From the NCBI GenBank assembly GCA_024036415.1, contig JAMWET010001328.1:500001-564000 (forward strand): a stretch of 64,000 nucleotides of DNA. The letters run 5' to 3'. Source of the DNA: Prochilodus magdalenae (lineage: Eukaryota > Chordata > Actinopteri > Characiformes > Prochilodontidae). The translations under genes were made by a program, and so were the position numbers. Positions 24,162 to 64,000 of the stretch are shown piece after piece. The notes beneath the pieces were generated by a model, which did no database searches, was not told the DNA's origin, and saw only the letters and a program-made list of their open reading frames with translations. How positions within the stretch are numbered: the first letter of the stretch is position 1; every line of letters starts with the position of its first letter.

Positions 24162-24884
24162 GTTAGAGGAAGTCTAGTCCAGCATCCAATATAAAGAGTT
24201 CCGGTTCCAAAGCAGACAAACCGGTGTTGACAAGGTTATCGTCCGTCCAACAAAGAGGTGATCGTCCCACTGGGCAGTCAATGATGCGTGTCAAAGGATC
24301 TGCACTTACTCACAGTACAGAAAAACAAACAGCGAGGAAGTGTATTCAGAGAGAATGGAAGTGTTCAGCTTGAAATGCCATCGTTTCACAGGGTGCGATG
24401 AAACTAAGCATATCGATAGCCCCTATAAACATATCCAACAGCTGTGCAGGCCAAAGTAGAGCATACAGCACACACACACTCCATCTTACTCCAGCACTAT
24501 TAAGCTTCCAGTAATACAGAGAAAAAGCCAACCTCACTGCTAAGCTTACTGAAACGGCCATCTCCTGCCACGAGCAGCCGAAACAAATCTTATGAAAAGT
24601 TTAAAAATGTCTTAAAAAGCTTCAGGAATCTTCTGGAATCGGGACTTTTCCATCCTGTTTCCTAAAGCCTCACTTCAGACTGTAAAAGGAAAATGTAAAA
24701 CAAATCAATACACATAAACATAAAGCATGGCAAAGGGCTTCCAACCTCCAGTCGAGCTGTAAAGTATGGCTTAAATCCACATCTCTCATCGTCCCGTCAC
24801 ATCTCTGGTCACATCCAGTCTCTGAGTATATAAAGTCCTTTTCTAGGCTTCAGTTCAAGAGCTGTCAGTTTAGTCCTTCATTGA

Positions 24885-54447
<29,563 letters not shown>

Positions 54448-54760
54448 GGTGAGCTGTGAGGGGCTCGCTCCAGTCCAGACGTGACGATCGGACACTGAGA
54501 GGCTGGCTTCACTCCAGCGCTCTCCTCGACATCGCCGGTCAAATCACGCACGCAGGAACAAACCGAAACGGAGTGAGTGCCTTGAGTATCCAAACAGGTT
54601 GAGGAGCCGTCCACTTCCGCCTCAGCCTGCAGGAATCCCGAGCGCAAAGGTATGCAAACGCCTACCTGTTGCTGAACAGGAGATGCCAGACTCGGGAGTG
54701 ATTCGGGAATCTGAGCCGATTCTCTTCGATAACTGATTCGGTCGAATCGACTCATAAGCC
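54448..54760 (-). promoter_or_regulatory. ano9: probable ano9 5' UTR and promoter
   Basis: The sequence before the start codon has more CpG than the surrounding intron and spacer (also to the left, 54100-54440). No TATA box is evident. Palindromes of GATTC/GAATC lie at 54700-54711 and 54735-54748. The transcription start cannot be fixed from sequence. Confidence 0.45.
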
Positions 54761-54779
54761 TCTTTCTTTTTTGAAGACC

Positions 54780-55108
54780 ACAGGTTCTCAACCCTGCTCA
54801 TGGAGAGCCCTCTGTAGTTTAGCGGTGTCCTACATGTGTTCCCACCGTGTCCTATGAAGGGACTGAGTAGGTGTGCCTACCAGGGCTGGACTGAGAACTA
54901 CAGTTAGCCATGGTCTAGACTAGCCCACTACAACCACAGTGACCACATCCGATGACCCACCAACATAACACTGTCCCAGGTGGTCTCTATTCATTTATAG
55001 TGGGCTACAACCACACAACAACTATCATGCAGCTCTCTTTTTCACTCCGTCACATGCTTAGCAGGGATGGACAGGGTTTTTATTTTTTCCATTATACCAA
55101 ACCAAATA
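54780..55108. other. spacer with a repeat fragment
   Basis: GGTTCTCAACCCTGCTCATG, GAGAGCCCTCTGTAG near 54784-54818 is like a fish repeat with a consensus of GGTCCTGGAGA; a better copy is at 56567-56690. Confidence 0.4.
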
Positions 55109-55940
55109 CACTCATCATCAATACATTAGTTCCACAAATAGTTGCACCCAGAAGGAACCAACCTACAGGGAAGAAATTTGGTGGGTACGTTTGACATTGG
55201 GAGACATGCGAATGATTCAAGTTTCAAGCTCGGCCATGCATGTGATGTAAGCAAGGATGGGCCTTATTGATGTACCTGACTGACCCGACAGCCACAACTG
55301 CAGATGTTCAGCGAGCAGTGATTCCCCTCCATGAGTCATCCTCATAGTGCCATCACCATTGACAGACGGCTGCAATCACAGGACTACATGCACGCAGACT
55401 GTTACGACGACTACCCTGGACACCACGTCAGCCTTACCAAAGACTGCAATGGTCTCGTGCCAGACTGTCATGGAGTGACTCAGAATGGCAGCCGGTCATC
55501 TTTGATGACGAGTCCCGCTTTTGTCTTGATGGAGACGACCAATCCATGCATGCAGGCACCACGGTCAGTGCCCAGTAGAAGAGTTTGCTGTCACGTGTCA
55601 TACGTCCAGGAGGCCTGGTGTCACTCAATTTCCATCCCTACCGCACAATCTGCAGGATCTGTGTGAGAATATTGAAGCTGCATGAGATGGATTATCACGG
55701 GACAGCATTAGGGATTTCTACAACTCCATGCTGAGATATCTGGCATGTTGCTTTAGCAAAAATGGTGGCCCGGCACCATACTGGGAGACACTACGTCTTT
55801 ATGTGCACCTCAATAAATATTGCTCATATCAGTCTAAATTTATCATCATTTATTCTTCCTGGTAATCTTTATTTCCCTTACCAATAGCACTGCAATCAGA
55901 CACGTCATTCTGGGTGCACCTATTCTTATGATGATGAGTG
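55109..55940 (+). mobile_element. Tc1-like family B element, copy J, complete ends
   Basis: 832 bp, TA at both ends (55107-55108, 55941-55942), TIRs CACTCATCATC and GATGATGAGTG. This is the best-bounded member. The transposase region is broken by stops in every frame, and the helix-turn-helix part is deleted. Confidence 0.88.
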
Positions 55941-57124
55941 TATGTTGTAGCATTAACGTCAGGCACAGCCCTTTACCATTTCGTTCCTCCTTTCATTTTG
56001 GCACTGTGCTTTTTGGTACATGGTGTTCTCCTGGCACGTCAACACGTGATTTATCATGATTTATCCTTTTAGATAACATTCCACTGTTCCAGAGTCCAGC
56101 GGCGGCATGCTTTACAACACTTAAGCTTATACTTGGCATCGGTGGCTCCATTCTGAATTTGCATGGTCTAATAATTCATGGGTGAGCTGTAGTTCCTCCT
56201 ATATCCTCCCATTGCTTTACAGTTGACAGAGGCAGATCTAGTCAGACAGAAAGATCTCACAAACTGACATTGGGGAAAAGATGGCATCCTATGACAGTGT
56301 CAAGTCATTAAGCTCTTCAGTATGATTCATCCTACCGCCAGTGTTTGTCTAAGGCGATTACAAGGCTGTCTGGTTAACTGTATGCACCTGTTATCAATGG
56401 GTGTGGCTGAAACACCTGAACTCAATAATTAGGAGGGGTGTCCAAATAATTTCATATAGTGCATCTTCCCTTCAGAGTAACCTTCCTGATGACGTCTATG
56501 ATCAGAATAACTGCTGCTGCTAACATGCGCATAACTCACCTTTATATTTTAACTGTGCTGAAGTGTTTTTCAAAACCGGGTCCTGGAGACACCACCTGCT
56601 CATGTTAGTGCTTTCCCTGCTCCCAGCACACCTGTTTCAACTTAGCAACTCATCAACTAGCCCTTTAAGAGTTGAAGGTGGTGTCTCTATGTACATTCTG
56701 CTGAACCTGTGCACTGTACGGTAATGAAGTGTAGCAACAAAGTTTTGAGCTTCGTGTTTCTTTGACCCAAAATCCACACTGACAGAACCTCCTCTTCATC
56801 ATGTAAACTACTACTTACTACTTGTGAGAACATGGAATAGTCCATTATAACCCTTTAAGAACTTTAAGAATGTAAAATGACATTTTAATATTTATAAAAG
56901 GGGGATAATAAATAGATATTTAAGTTGTAGCTGGGCTGTGACGCACGCTTGCTAAAAAATTTAATCCACGTGACAACGTGCGCTGGCGGTTCACCACTGA
57001 AGGCAGCTGAAGCTTTGAAGCTGAGAAACACGGGGGGAACGATGTCTCAGAGAAAGTCTGGAGGAGCTTCGGAAGAGTGACTGACAAAATTCTTAGTTGG
57101 GTACAGCCCTAATATATATATATA
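55941..57124. other. spacer with repeat fragments
   Basis: At 56370-56462 lies the end of a DNA element (GGGGTGTCCAAATAATTTCA, TATAGTGCA). At 56567-56690 AAAACCGGGTCCTGGAGACA starts a short interspersed repeat. An ATG at 57041 opens only 12 codons. The rest is unrecognised. Confidence 0.4.
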
Positions 57125-57657
57125 CAGGGGTTGGACAATGAAACTGAAACACCTGTCATTTCAGTGTGGGAGGTCTCATGGCTAAATTCGACCAGCCTGG
57201 TGGCCAATCTTCATTAATTGCACATTGCACCAGTAAGAGCAGAGTGTGAAGGTTCAGTTAGCAGGTAAGAGCACAGTTCTGCTCAGAATACTGCAATGCA
57301 CACAACATTATGGGTGACATACCAGAGTTCAAAAGAGGACAGATTGTTGGTGCACGTCTTGCTGGCGCATCTGTGACCAAGACAGCAAGTCTTTGTGATG
57401 TATCAAGAGCCACGGTATCCAGGGTGATGTCAGCATACCACCAAGAAGGACGAACCTCCACCAGCATCACGTAGTGACCTGGCCACTGTCCTGCAAGAAG
57501 AATGGCTTAAAATCCCTCTGACCACTGTGCAGGACGCAGTATATGTCATTCCCAAGACAAACTGACGCTGTATTGGCCGCAAAAGGAGGCCCTACACCAT
57601 ACTAATAAATGATTGTGGTCTAAAACCAGGTGTTTCAGTTTCATTGTCCAACCCCTG
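57125..57657 (+). mobile_element. internally deleted Tc1-like element, copy 3, with open helix-turn-helix ORF
   Basis: 533 bp within a TA run, with inverted ends of the CAGGGGTTGGACAATGAAAC type. The ORF at 57310-57474 (54 codons and TAG) encodes MGDIPEFKRGQIVGARLAGA and VSRATVSRVMSAYHQEG, the N-terminal helix-turn-helix of a Tc1 transposase. After the stop, a scrap reads like the transposase C-terminus (QEEWLKIPLTTVQDAV). The DDE catalytic region is deleted, so it cannot move on its own. Confidence 0.88.
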
Positions 57658-58897
57658 TATATATATATATATAAGACTATATATAGACTTTAAAATCACT
57701 AAGGCAGTTGTCTACACTGCACTTGTTACATGTAAGATAAATATGTTGGAAACAAGCTAAAGTATCTGCCAATATGTTAAGATGCAGTGGTAATGTAACG
57801 AGCAATGAGATTTCTCTTTTTATAGGAAGTAATAAGAAACATAGTCCCATTACATTCTGGATTATAATGCATCTTTCTGAGCAGCTACTCCAACACTGGA
57901 GCTATTTATGCTAACATCAACACCAGCATTGTGCACGGTCTGCTGAATTCCTGTGTTAGCTTTGGGAGTGTAGCGACTGTAAACTGTCTGCTTTCCTCCC
58001 TCTTTTTGCATGACATTGCTACACTTGTGTCACCTCCCCTTTCCATCACCCGCAAAACCAAACTCCTCTTCGTCATGCAGATTACTATTACTTGACATTA
58101 ATTGACTTGACTTTTTTTTTTATTTTTTTTTTTTTATACCAGTCTGTGTTCAAGCAGCTACAACATCCCATAAAAACATTTGAATAGCCCACTATTACTG
58201 CTACATATTACTACTGCTATACCACAGTATTTATTATATATTTCATATAACATCAACACATACAGAATATCTGATTGTATCTGCACAGGGCCCTGGTTAA
58301 CGGGGGCAGCAGTCAAAGACCGCCCCTGAAATAATATGACTTCACTGGTCAGGATCAAGAAAATCAAATTCGTCAGTCACGTTGAGTAGTCTTTATGGGC
58401 TGAATTTAAATAGACATAGAATTAACTGAAGCTAACTGAGGACTCCTGGCACTAGGAACTGGACAGGGTAAGAACCAAAAAGTTCTCTGGAGAGAAATTC
58501 CAAACAATTTCCCTCTTATCTCAAACATACTTCTTCCGCAAAGATACGATTGGTTTGCTAATTGGTTCGGCAGTGCAGCTAAAAAGGTTAACACAAGAGA
58601 CACCACCAAAATAAAATAGGATTTTGGTAATCTTGCATGTAAACTGGATTAGCTCCAGTGCAACTAAAAAGAAGCATAATAATAAAATCCTCCTCAGCCA
58701 ATGGACTATATAGGGGGTTAGTGGTTTTTTTTGATGAACCAGCCCACTGTTCCAGCTGATGTGGTGTGAAAGACCTAAACTGTCACCATGCAAGCCTTAC
58801 TTTGTTCAGTGAAAATAGCTTCTAATTGTTCTGTTCACAATATACTGACACATTCTTGATATTACAGTGTGGCTTTTGCACAAGATGTTGAGGGGGT
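57658..58897. other. spacer, nothing recognised
   Basis: It holds T runs near 58110-58135 and no exon signal or named repeat. Confidence 0.45.
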
Positions 58898-59047
58898 GTC
58901 TTATGAAGCAAGATTTCTCAGTTCGAAAACATAAGCCAAATGTGAGGCCTTTCCAACAGGATCATCCATTAGTGTTCCTCTTGTTGGACAGTACTGGCTT
59001 TTGGCTTAAGCTATCTTGTCAGCTGAGAAATCCTCCTTTGTGAAGTA
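58898..59047. mobile_element. short foldback MITE
   Basis: Left GAAGCAAGATTTCTCAGTT pairs imperfectly with right AGCTGAGAAATCCTCCTTTG, and ACATAAGCCAAA pairs with TTTGGCTTAAG. About 150 bp. Confidence 0.6.
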
Positions 59048-59333
59048 CAGAGCATGCCTCATATGCCACAAAATGCAATCTGCCTCTGCGCGCAAAGACT
59101 TCCGTAGTGCTATCAGAGTAAGAAACAACACTGCAGTCTGTATATAGAGACATCTCCTTTAACCAGCAGTACAGAGAGTTAAATTACAGCCCTACTTTAC
59201 ATGCATGACAAAGTGGCAGCTCAGGCAAGCAGCCATGCAAATCTTGATTAGGCACGGCGTTTTGTTCCAACACCCTCCAAATAAAATTTGTTTCATTTGT
59301 TTTTTCAAACTGATGAATTTCTAATGAATCAAA

Positions 59334-59339
59334 TTTATT
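59334..59339 (-). terminator. tssc4: candidate tssc4 poly(A) signal AATAAA
   Basis: On the minus strand AATAAA lies about 243 bases after the tssc4 stop codon, a normal 3' UTR distance. Confidence 0.6.
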
Positions 59340-59581
59340 CATGAAAGAATGTTTGCAGACAATCAGATGTTCTCTCAGCACTTTCCAGTTTTATAACAAT
59401 TAACACCATTAAAATACAGAACAACAAGGGTACTGGTACTGACAGCGTGTTTTCATAATCGACAAATTACAAAATGATCAGTGCTCTATCTACCACAGAA
59501 GTTCTTATTCTGCAATAAGTGCTCCTTAACACCGTAACTGCATCAGGGATGCAGAATAAGACCTGAACATGCTGCAGACAT

Positions 59582-60499
59582 CTAGTCCTCATCCTCTTCT
59601 CCAACTGCTTTGCGAAAGTTCTTGCGATTCACCTTCTTTCCAAAACCGAAACCCGCTTTTCTTTGCTCTCCATCATCTTCCTCCTGCAACACCCTCTTCC
59701 TTTTCCTCTCTTCTTCCTCCACGGATGTAGATTTGCGATGAAGAGAGGCCACCTTCATCCCTTCGTCTTCCTCCTGGCCATCATCCAAGTGGACCAAACC
59801 AATCTCATGCTTCTTAGCTCGCTCTACCTTGGGTACAGTCTGGCCTTCATCTCTGGACCCCTGAACAGGCTTGCTGAAGACAATCTTATGCTCTGAGCTA
59901 CTTTTGTGGTCCTGGTTGAAAGCTGGGGTGAAAGCTTCTTCAGTGGCCTCCAGGGACCTCCTACGTTCCTGGAGCCCTTGTATGAACTCATGAGCCACTT
60001 GGCTGTTCTTTTTGTCGCTGGTATCAGGAACATCGTCCAGGCTGTAGCAAGTCCAGCGCTCAGGGTGAGCCAGATAGTCTGGTACTTTCTTGGCTGAAGA
60101 AACTTTTTTGGCTCCCCCAAACTTCACCTGAGCAGACAGTGGTGGAGATGGTGGAGCAGGTCGGGCGAAGGTACCATCATGGACGTTATCATCGGCTAAG
60201 CGATTTGAAGTGAGTTTTGCGGCACTATCCAGCTGATCGAAGATGCTTCTGCTGCGGTCAGTGAACCCAGAACTCCCACCACTCAATTTGAAGACGGGCT
60301 TTCCTTGAGGGACAGTGTGACCACGTTTAGTATTCTCTTCTTCATCAGAGGAAGACGACAAGTCTTCAATCTTTCTGCAGAAGGACTCTGAGGACTCTTC
60401 AGGGTCTGAGTCACTCAGAGAGAGGTCGTCAGGTACATCAACGGCATCTCTATTGGAGAGGCTGTTGAGAGTATCATCCTTGCCCTTTGACTTACTCAT
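59582..60499 (-). CDS. tssc4: TSSC4, U5 snRNP-associated protein
   Basis: A single coding exon of 305 codons, from ATG at 60499 to TAG at 59582. The product is acidic and low in complexity, as in the family. Residues 20-60 are rich in Ser, Asp and Glu; IFDQLD is at 86-91, FARPAPPSPP at 111-120, and the family hallmark VPDYLAHPERWTCYSLDDV at 139-157. The C-terminus has KRKR (266-269), the basic segment GFGFGKKVNRKNFRK (283-297), probably for nuclear import, and an acidic end. Human TSSC4 is of similar length. TSSC4 binds PRPF8 and other U5 proteins and helps assemble U5 snRNP and tri-snRNP in the nucleus. The start is supported by an in-frame stop in the leader (TGA 20 bases upstream). The upstream gene ano9 is in the same direction but 5 kb away and not linked in function. 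Confidence 0.93.
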   Translation of the reverse strand: MSKSKGKDDTLNSLSNRDAVDVPDDLSLSDSDPEESSESFCRKIEDLSSSSDEEENTKRGHTVPQGKPVFKLSGGSSGFTDRSRSIFDQLDSAAKLTSNRLADDNVHDGTFARPAPPSPPLSAQVKFGGAKKVSSAKKVPDYLAHPERWTCYSLDDVPDTSDKKNSQVAHEFIQGLQERRRSLEATEEAFTPAFNQDHKSSSEHKIVFSKPVQGSRDEGQTVPKVERAKKHEIGLVHLDDGQEEDEGMKVASLHRKSTSVEEEERKRKRVLQEEDDGEQRKAGFGFGKKVNRKNFRKAVGEEDED

Positions 60500-61548
60500 A
60501 GTGTGGATGTCCGAAGGTCAACAGGGGTTAGCGTTGAAAGCTGAAAATCCCGCAGCTATTAAATGGACTATCTAAAAGCATAACAAGGAATGTTACTACA
60601 TAGCAGAGGACATTTATTACTGGCAGCCATTAAACCACACTGCTTAAACTTAGATTTTCTGGACAATAAAGTCAGTATCACTATAGAAGTGATCCAAACT
60701 GTGCAGAATTTTTGAAAGTAATGAAGAACTTGTGATAGAGTACTTACATTTACAGTGGGGCTCCAAAAGGGCTTTCTATATGAACTAGCAGGTGGAGTAA
60801 GCAGGTGTAGTTTAACTCTGCATAAACAAACACAGAAGCAACACAAGCTTTGTAAGATCAAATATTGGCTTTTTAAAAAAAAAAATTTAACATAAGCTCG
60901 TTTTTCATATATCCCTCAAATCTGAATTCCCCAGGCTAGAGGTCTGCACTACCACGTGACTTTTACACATCGCAAGACTAAATCACGGAATCTTGCACAT
61001 CCTGAGACTACATTTCTGTCAAGTGCGGGACCAAACAGTTCACCAATCCAGTGCATGAAGAAGCAGGACAGCATATATATGAAGAATCCTGTGACCTAAT
61101 AAATAAATTTAGTCTAAATAAGGTAAATAAACACATAGTAGCACATGTAATTAGCATAGGAGGAAAGAGCTGAATGAACAATTAGACAGTAAACTCACTC
61201 TAAATAGCTGCAGAGCAGCCAATCATGTAAACACACTAACTGCATTACTGTACTATAGAAACGGTGGGGCCTTGAAACGGTCAAATGGGCTCAGCTTTGG
61301 AAGATGCTCTAAAGGCCAATACATCACAACCAAGCAGCACAAACATCAGTCTCACGCAGATATCTACTCCCAGCCTCTGAAGTTGAACTACGCTTTACTA
61401 AAACCACACAACCTCAGATAGATTTCACTTATGTTGGTGTGCTCGCTGGTATCTTACTGGGGTTGAAGACTCACAGGTTCTGCAAGATTTCCAGCTCCGA
61501 AAACACTGAAGATATCGAGGAAGGGTCATCAAACCTCAGCACTGCCAT
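60496..61548 (-). CDS. proposed spliced upstream ORF in the tssc4 leader, 62 codons
   Basis: If the three segments 61548-61475, 60817-60748 and 60540-60496 are spliced, an ORF of 62 codons results. It starts MAVLRFDDPSSISSVFSELE and ends VDLRTSTL; the stop TGA (60498-60496) overlaps the tssc4 ATG (60499-60497) as ATGA. I do not recognise the peptide: residues 1-25 look amphipathic, and the middle is rich in Pro, Ser and Lys. An ORF of this length over three exons could arise by chance about one time in twenty. It may be a regulatory uORF, a small protein, or neither. Confidence 0.35.
60500..60540 (-). other. tssc4: tssc4 5' UTR part of the coding exon
   Basis: Forty-one bases between the acceptor ATTTTCAG (60548-60541) and the start codon. 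It also holds the last 13 codons of the proposed upstream ORF. Confidence 0.65.
60748..60817 (-). other. tssc4: probable non-coding exon of tssc4
   Basis: A 70-nt segment with the acceptor TTTATGCAG at its 5' side and the strong donor AAT|GTAAGTAC at its 3' side. It has no ATG in the tssc4 frame and is read through by the proposed upstream ORF. Confidence 0.55.
60900..61474. other. tssc4 leader intron, nothing recognised
   Basis: No repeat or exon seen. Confidence 0.4.
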
Positions 61549-61602
61549 TTTCATACAGTTGCTGCGGGTCGCCCTCGGAAATAACCCAATCCTCTGTGTT
61601 AC
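61475..61602 (-). other. tssc4: probable upstream exon of tssc4 with ATG
   Basis: A 128-nt segment with acceptor TTGACAG and donor CCT|GTGAGTC. It has ATG at 61554 and a second at 61548 in excellent context (AAAATGG). It may be the second exon of the transcript; the first would lie near the CpG-rich region at 63.3 kb. Confidence 0.5.
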
Positions 61603-63300
61603 CTGTCAATGAAGAAACGTCAGCTATGTTCAGACTAATCTGAATTGTTAATCAAATCAGATATTATGAAAAGACTGCACTGTTATTTCCAAGTGATCAG
61701 GTCAGATCTGCATGCCCAGACATCAGCTGTCTATCTGCAAGGGATGCTGTGGTATCCACACAGGTAACAGTACATAGTACTACACAGCAAAATTCATGAG
61801 TCATTTGGGGATCTGCGAGTGACATCAGACACTTTGAAATCTGTGACTGACCGAGTATTCAGACTGGGACGCATCTCTAAAAGTTCTGGAATGATGTTTC
61901 TAATCGGTTTGGCAGAACTCACAAATGTAGATTGTGTTTGTGTACCCCATATGCATTATGCAAGTACATCAATAACTGTAAAACTACTTTTGGCTACCTC
62001 TTAGGAGTTCAGGAAATGATGAATACTTACCACTGACCTAGAGGCTAATAAACAGATAAGGTGCCAACTAGTATGAAAATGCACAGCGACAGGAGTAGCA
62101 ATGGGTACGTTTAAATTTGTCCAGTGTGTTTCTCTGAGTACCGAGTGACCTGGTAATGTGTTAACAACCAACACATTTTTATACACAATTTGATTTTTTT
62201 TTTTTCCTTTTGTTTAATTTGTAGCTTTGTCGTTGTTTATGCCAGGCCCAATCAGGGTTTTTTTTTGCAAATCCAGACTAATTTTTGCAACCGCAGTTAC
62301 AGACACTGATAATGTCAAACTGGTATTTTCTATATGGTTATTGATGCCTACATCATTGCCACAGGACCCTGACCAGACCCTGGCTGTTGATGATGTCTGG
62401 ACACACAAATCTAATCTGACCACTTGCAAACAACAGAGTAAACAGTCATCTCAAAAGACCAGACTTGCCTATTTAAAAAAACAAAACAAAACAAAAACAA
62501 ACAAACAAACAAAAAAAAAAAATCAGCCTTGATACAATTTGGATATGTCAAAACATAGATATGTGCTGTCTGTCTGAACAAGGCCAACAATACAGAGCAA
62601 CACTTTTAGTGATAATTGAAGGAATTTAGAATAGACCCATATGTTAAAATATTAAAATGTGCATAAAATTGTTAGTTATTAACACATTACCTGACCACAC
62701 TATTCTCTAAGCAACTCTTTGGGCACAACAACAACAACAACAACAACTACTACTACTACTACTTCTACTACCACTACCACTACTACTACTACTAGTCTCT
62801 CACAGCTGTGGTGCAGTATCTCTACAACAGCACATCCATGTTTAAACCCTAGGAAAATCCCCTTCTCACAGTTTACACCAACTCCATCTACACTGATCAG
62901 TGTAGCAGCCCCCAGATTAATTTGGTAGCCAATGACTGTGATGTCCGTATCTGCTACTGCATGCTGTGTATAATGGTGGGATACTAAAACACAACACTGA
63001 TACCAAACTGAGTACTACATAACAAGACAAGACCAGTAACACATTATATGCAAGAACTAGGCCGAAATATCACCGAACTCAGCACACAATATAACAGGCT
63101 GGCTAGCTAACCTAGCTAGCAGTGCTACAGGATAGCAGTTAGCTAACAAGGTACTTGTCTACTCAGTGACGTCTGGCTAAACAATAACACAACCACAGCA
63201 GTCACCACTGCCCGGCAGTATGCAATAATCGTACTTTACAGACAAGTAATATGAATAAACCTCCTTTACCGAAATACTAGACACTAAATATACCACACAC
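61603..63300. other. probable first intron of tssc4
   Basis: It contains A-rich runs at 62477-62521 and an ACA/ACT trinucleotide run at 62729-62794. No exon was recognised. Confidence 0.4.
62729..62794. repeat. ACA/ACT trinucleotide microsatellite
   Basis: (ACA)n passes into (ACT)n with a few changes. Confidence 0.9.
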
Positions 63301-63360
63301 GTACCAACTCCGCTTACAGTCTTCTTCGTCCTCTTCTTCTTCGGGGCAAGTGAAGCGCAT

Positions 63361-63375
63361 ACCGCCCTCTGCTGT
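63361..63375 (-). promoter_or_regulatory. CTCF-like motif, minus orientation
   Basis: The minus strand reads ACAGCAGAGGGCGGT, close to the CTCF core CCAGCAGGGGGCGCT. Confidence 0.45.
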
Positions 63376-63427
63376 ACAGCGCGGGGATCAGCTATTAGCG
63401 CGCTTTCGGTGTGTGGTGCGCGTCCTG

Positions 63428-63442
63428 TCCAGCAGGGGGAGA
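63428..63442 (+). promoter_or_regulatory. CTCF-like motif, plus orientation
   Basis: TCCAGCAGGGGGAGA matches the first eleven core positions of the CTCF site and departs after them. Confidence 0.4.
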
Positions 63443-63500
63443 CACTGTCCGTGCTGTAGATCCAGCCAGCGCTCACTTCCAGCTGTTCAGCGAGAAACCA

Positions 63501-64000
63501 CTTCTTGAAGTGCTCATTAAGTCCAGCTCTGAGACTGCTTTGGATTAAATAGGCATTCTGTGCAGATGGTGTGGAAAGGCTAAAGGGCTTTATCTTACAG
63601 CACACGCTTTTAAATCATGTATCACAGCTATCCTGGCTAAGCTTCTTCACTGGATGAAGACTTGACACCTAAGAATCCCCTGCTTATTATTGCTGCATAG
63701 TCTGACAGTACAGACGTCTAAATTAATGCTGAAATCTAGAACATTAATTTAGGGCTCAGACAAGTGGCCTAAAGTGGCCTAAGGCTCAGAGAATATGAAA
63801 ATTAAGTAGAACAGCATGTGAAGACTGATAGCAGCATATTATGCTATCAGTATAAATCATATTTAATTAAAATGATCTCATATAAAATAAAGTAGGGCTC
63901 AGCTTTTGTCTTGTTTGACTGTGGAAGCATGGAAGCAAGGCCATGCGGAGAGGCGAACATGGAGCAACACGGGTAACACTGTGACAGCAGTAAGAGATGT
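63501..64000. other. right end, nothing recognised
   Basis: No exon, repeat or motif is recognised in the last 500 bases. Confidence 0.45.

Larger units (their letters stand above)
63300..63500 (-). promoter_or_regulatory. tssc4: CpG-rich region, probable tssc4 promoter and exon 1
   Basis: It is clearly richer in CpG than the flanks (GCGCGGGG, TAGCGCGC, GGTGCGCGTCC). On the minus strand donors ACT|GTAAGC (near 63318) and TTG|GTACGT (near 63303) could end exon 1. Two CTCF-like sites lie within it. The start site is not fixed, and a divergent gene to the right is possible. Confidence 0.45.

Noticed and set aside
57041..57079. Short ORF MSQRKSGGASEE resembling the start of a transposase or ZBED protein
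   Set aside because: It ends after 12 codons and no donor or following exon could be joined with confidence.
63177..63605. 142-codon minus-strand ORF in the CpG-rich region
   Set aside because: No family features; it crosses probable splice donors and CTCF-like sites. It may overlap exon 1 of tssc4 by chance.

Overview
The window is vertebrate nuclear DNA, almost certainly from a teleost fish. Genes are split into many short exons with GT-AG introns. Intergenic and intronic DNA is packed with fish-type repeats: Tc1-like elements flanked by TA, tRNA-derived SINEs, LINE 3' tails and long CA, TA and GA microsatellites. The SINE tail resembles repeats common in otophysan fishes, but that placement is only a guess.

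Three protein genes can be supported. (1) At 244-5079 on the plus strand are the last three coding exons of a plakophilin-type armadillo protein, called pkp3 because of its neighbours. (2) At 24885-54447 on the minus strand is a complete anoctamin, called ano9. I reconstructed 24 coding exons whose phases all agree, giving 793 residues and the five acidic calcium-binding positions of the TMEM16 family. (3) At 59582-60499 on the minus strand is tssc4, a U5 snRNP-associated protein in one coding exon, with two likely upstream non-coding exons. In mammals PKP3, ANO9 and TSSC4 all lie in the human 11p15.5 region, and this supports the names.

Layout: 1-5.5 kb, end of pkp3 with a deleted Tc1 element and a LINE tail in its introns. 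5.5-24.1 kb, a convergent intergenic region made almost wholly of decayed transposons, including a solo LTR, nested insertions and a short interstitial telomeric repeat. 24.1-54.8 kb, ano9, whose introns hold three minisatellites, an L1-like relic, SINEs and long microsatellites. 54.8-59.3 kb, transposon-rich spacer between the ano9 promoter side and the tssc4 3' end. 59.3-63.5 kb, tssc4 and its probable CpG-rich promoter. 63.5-64 kb, nothing recognised.

The genes form no operon or shared pathway: pkp3 is a desmosomal junction protein, ano9 a membrane channel or scramblase, and tssc4 a splicing factor. The most unusual signal is a spliced 62-codon upstream ORF in the tssc4 leader whose stop codon overlaps the tssc4 start codon as ATGA.
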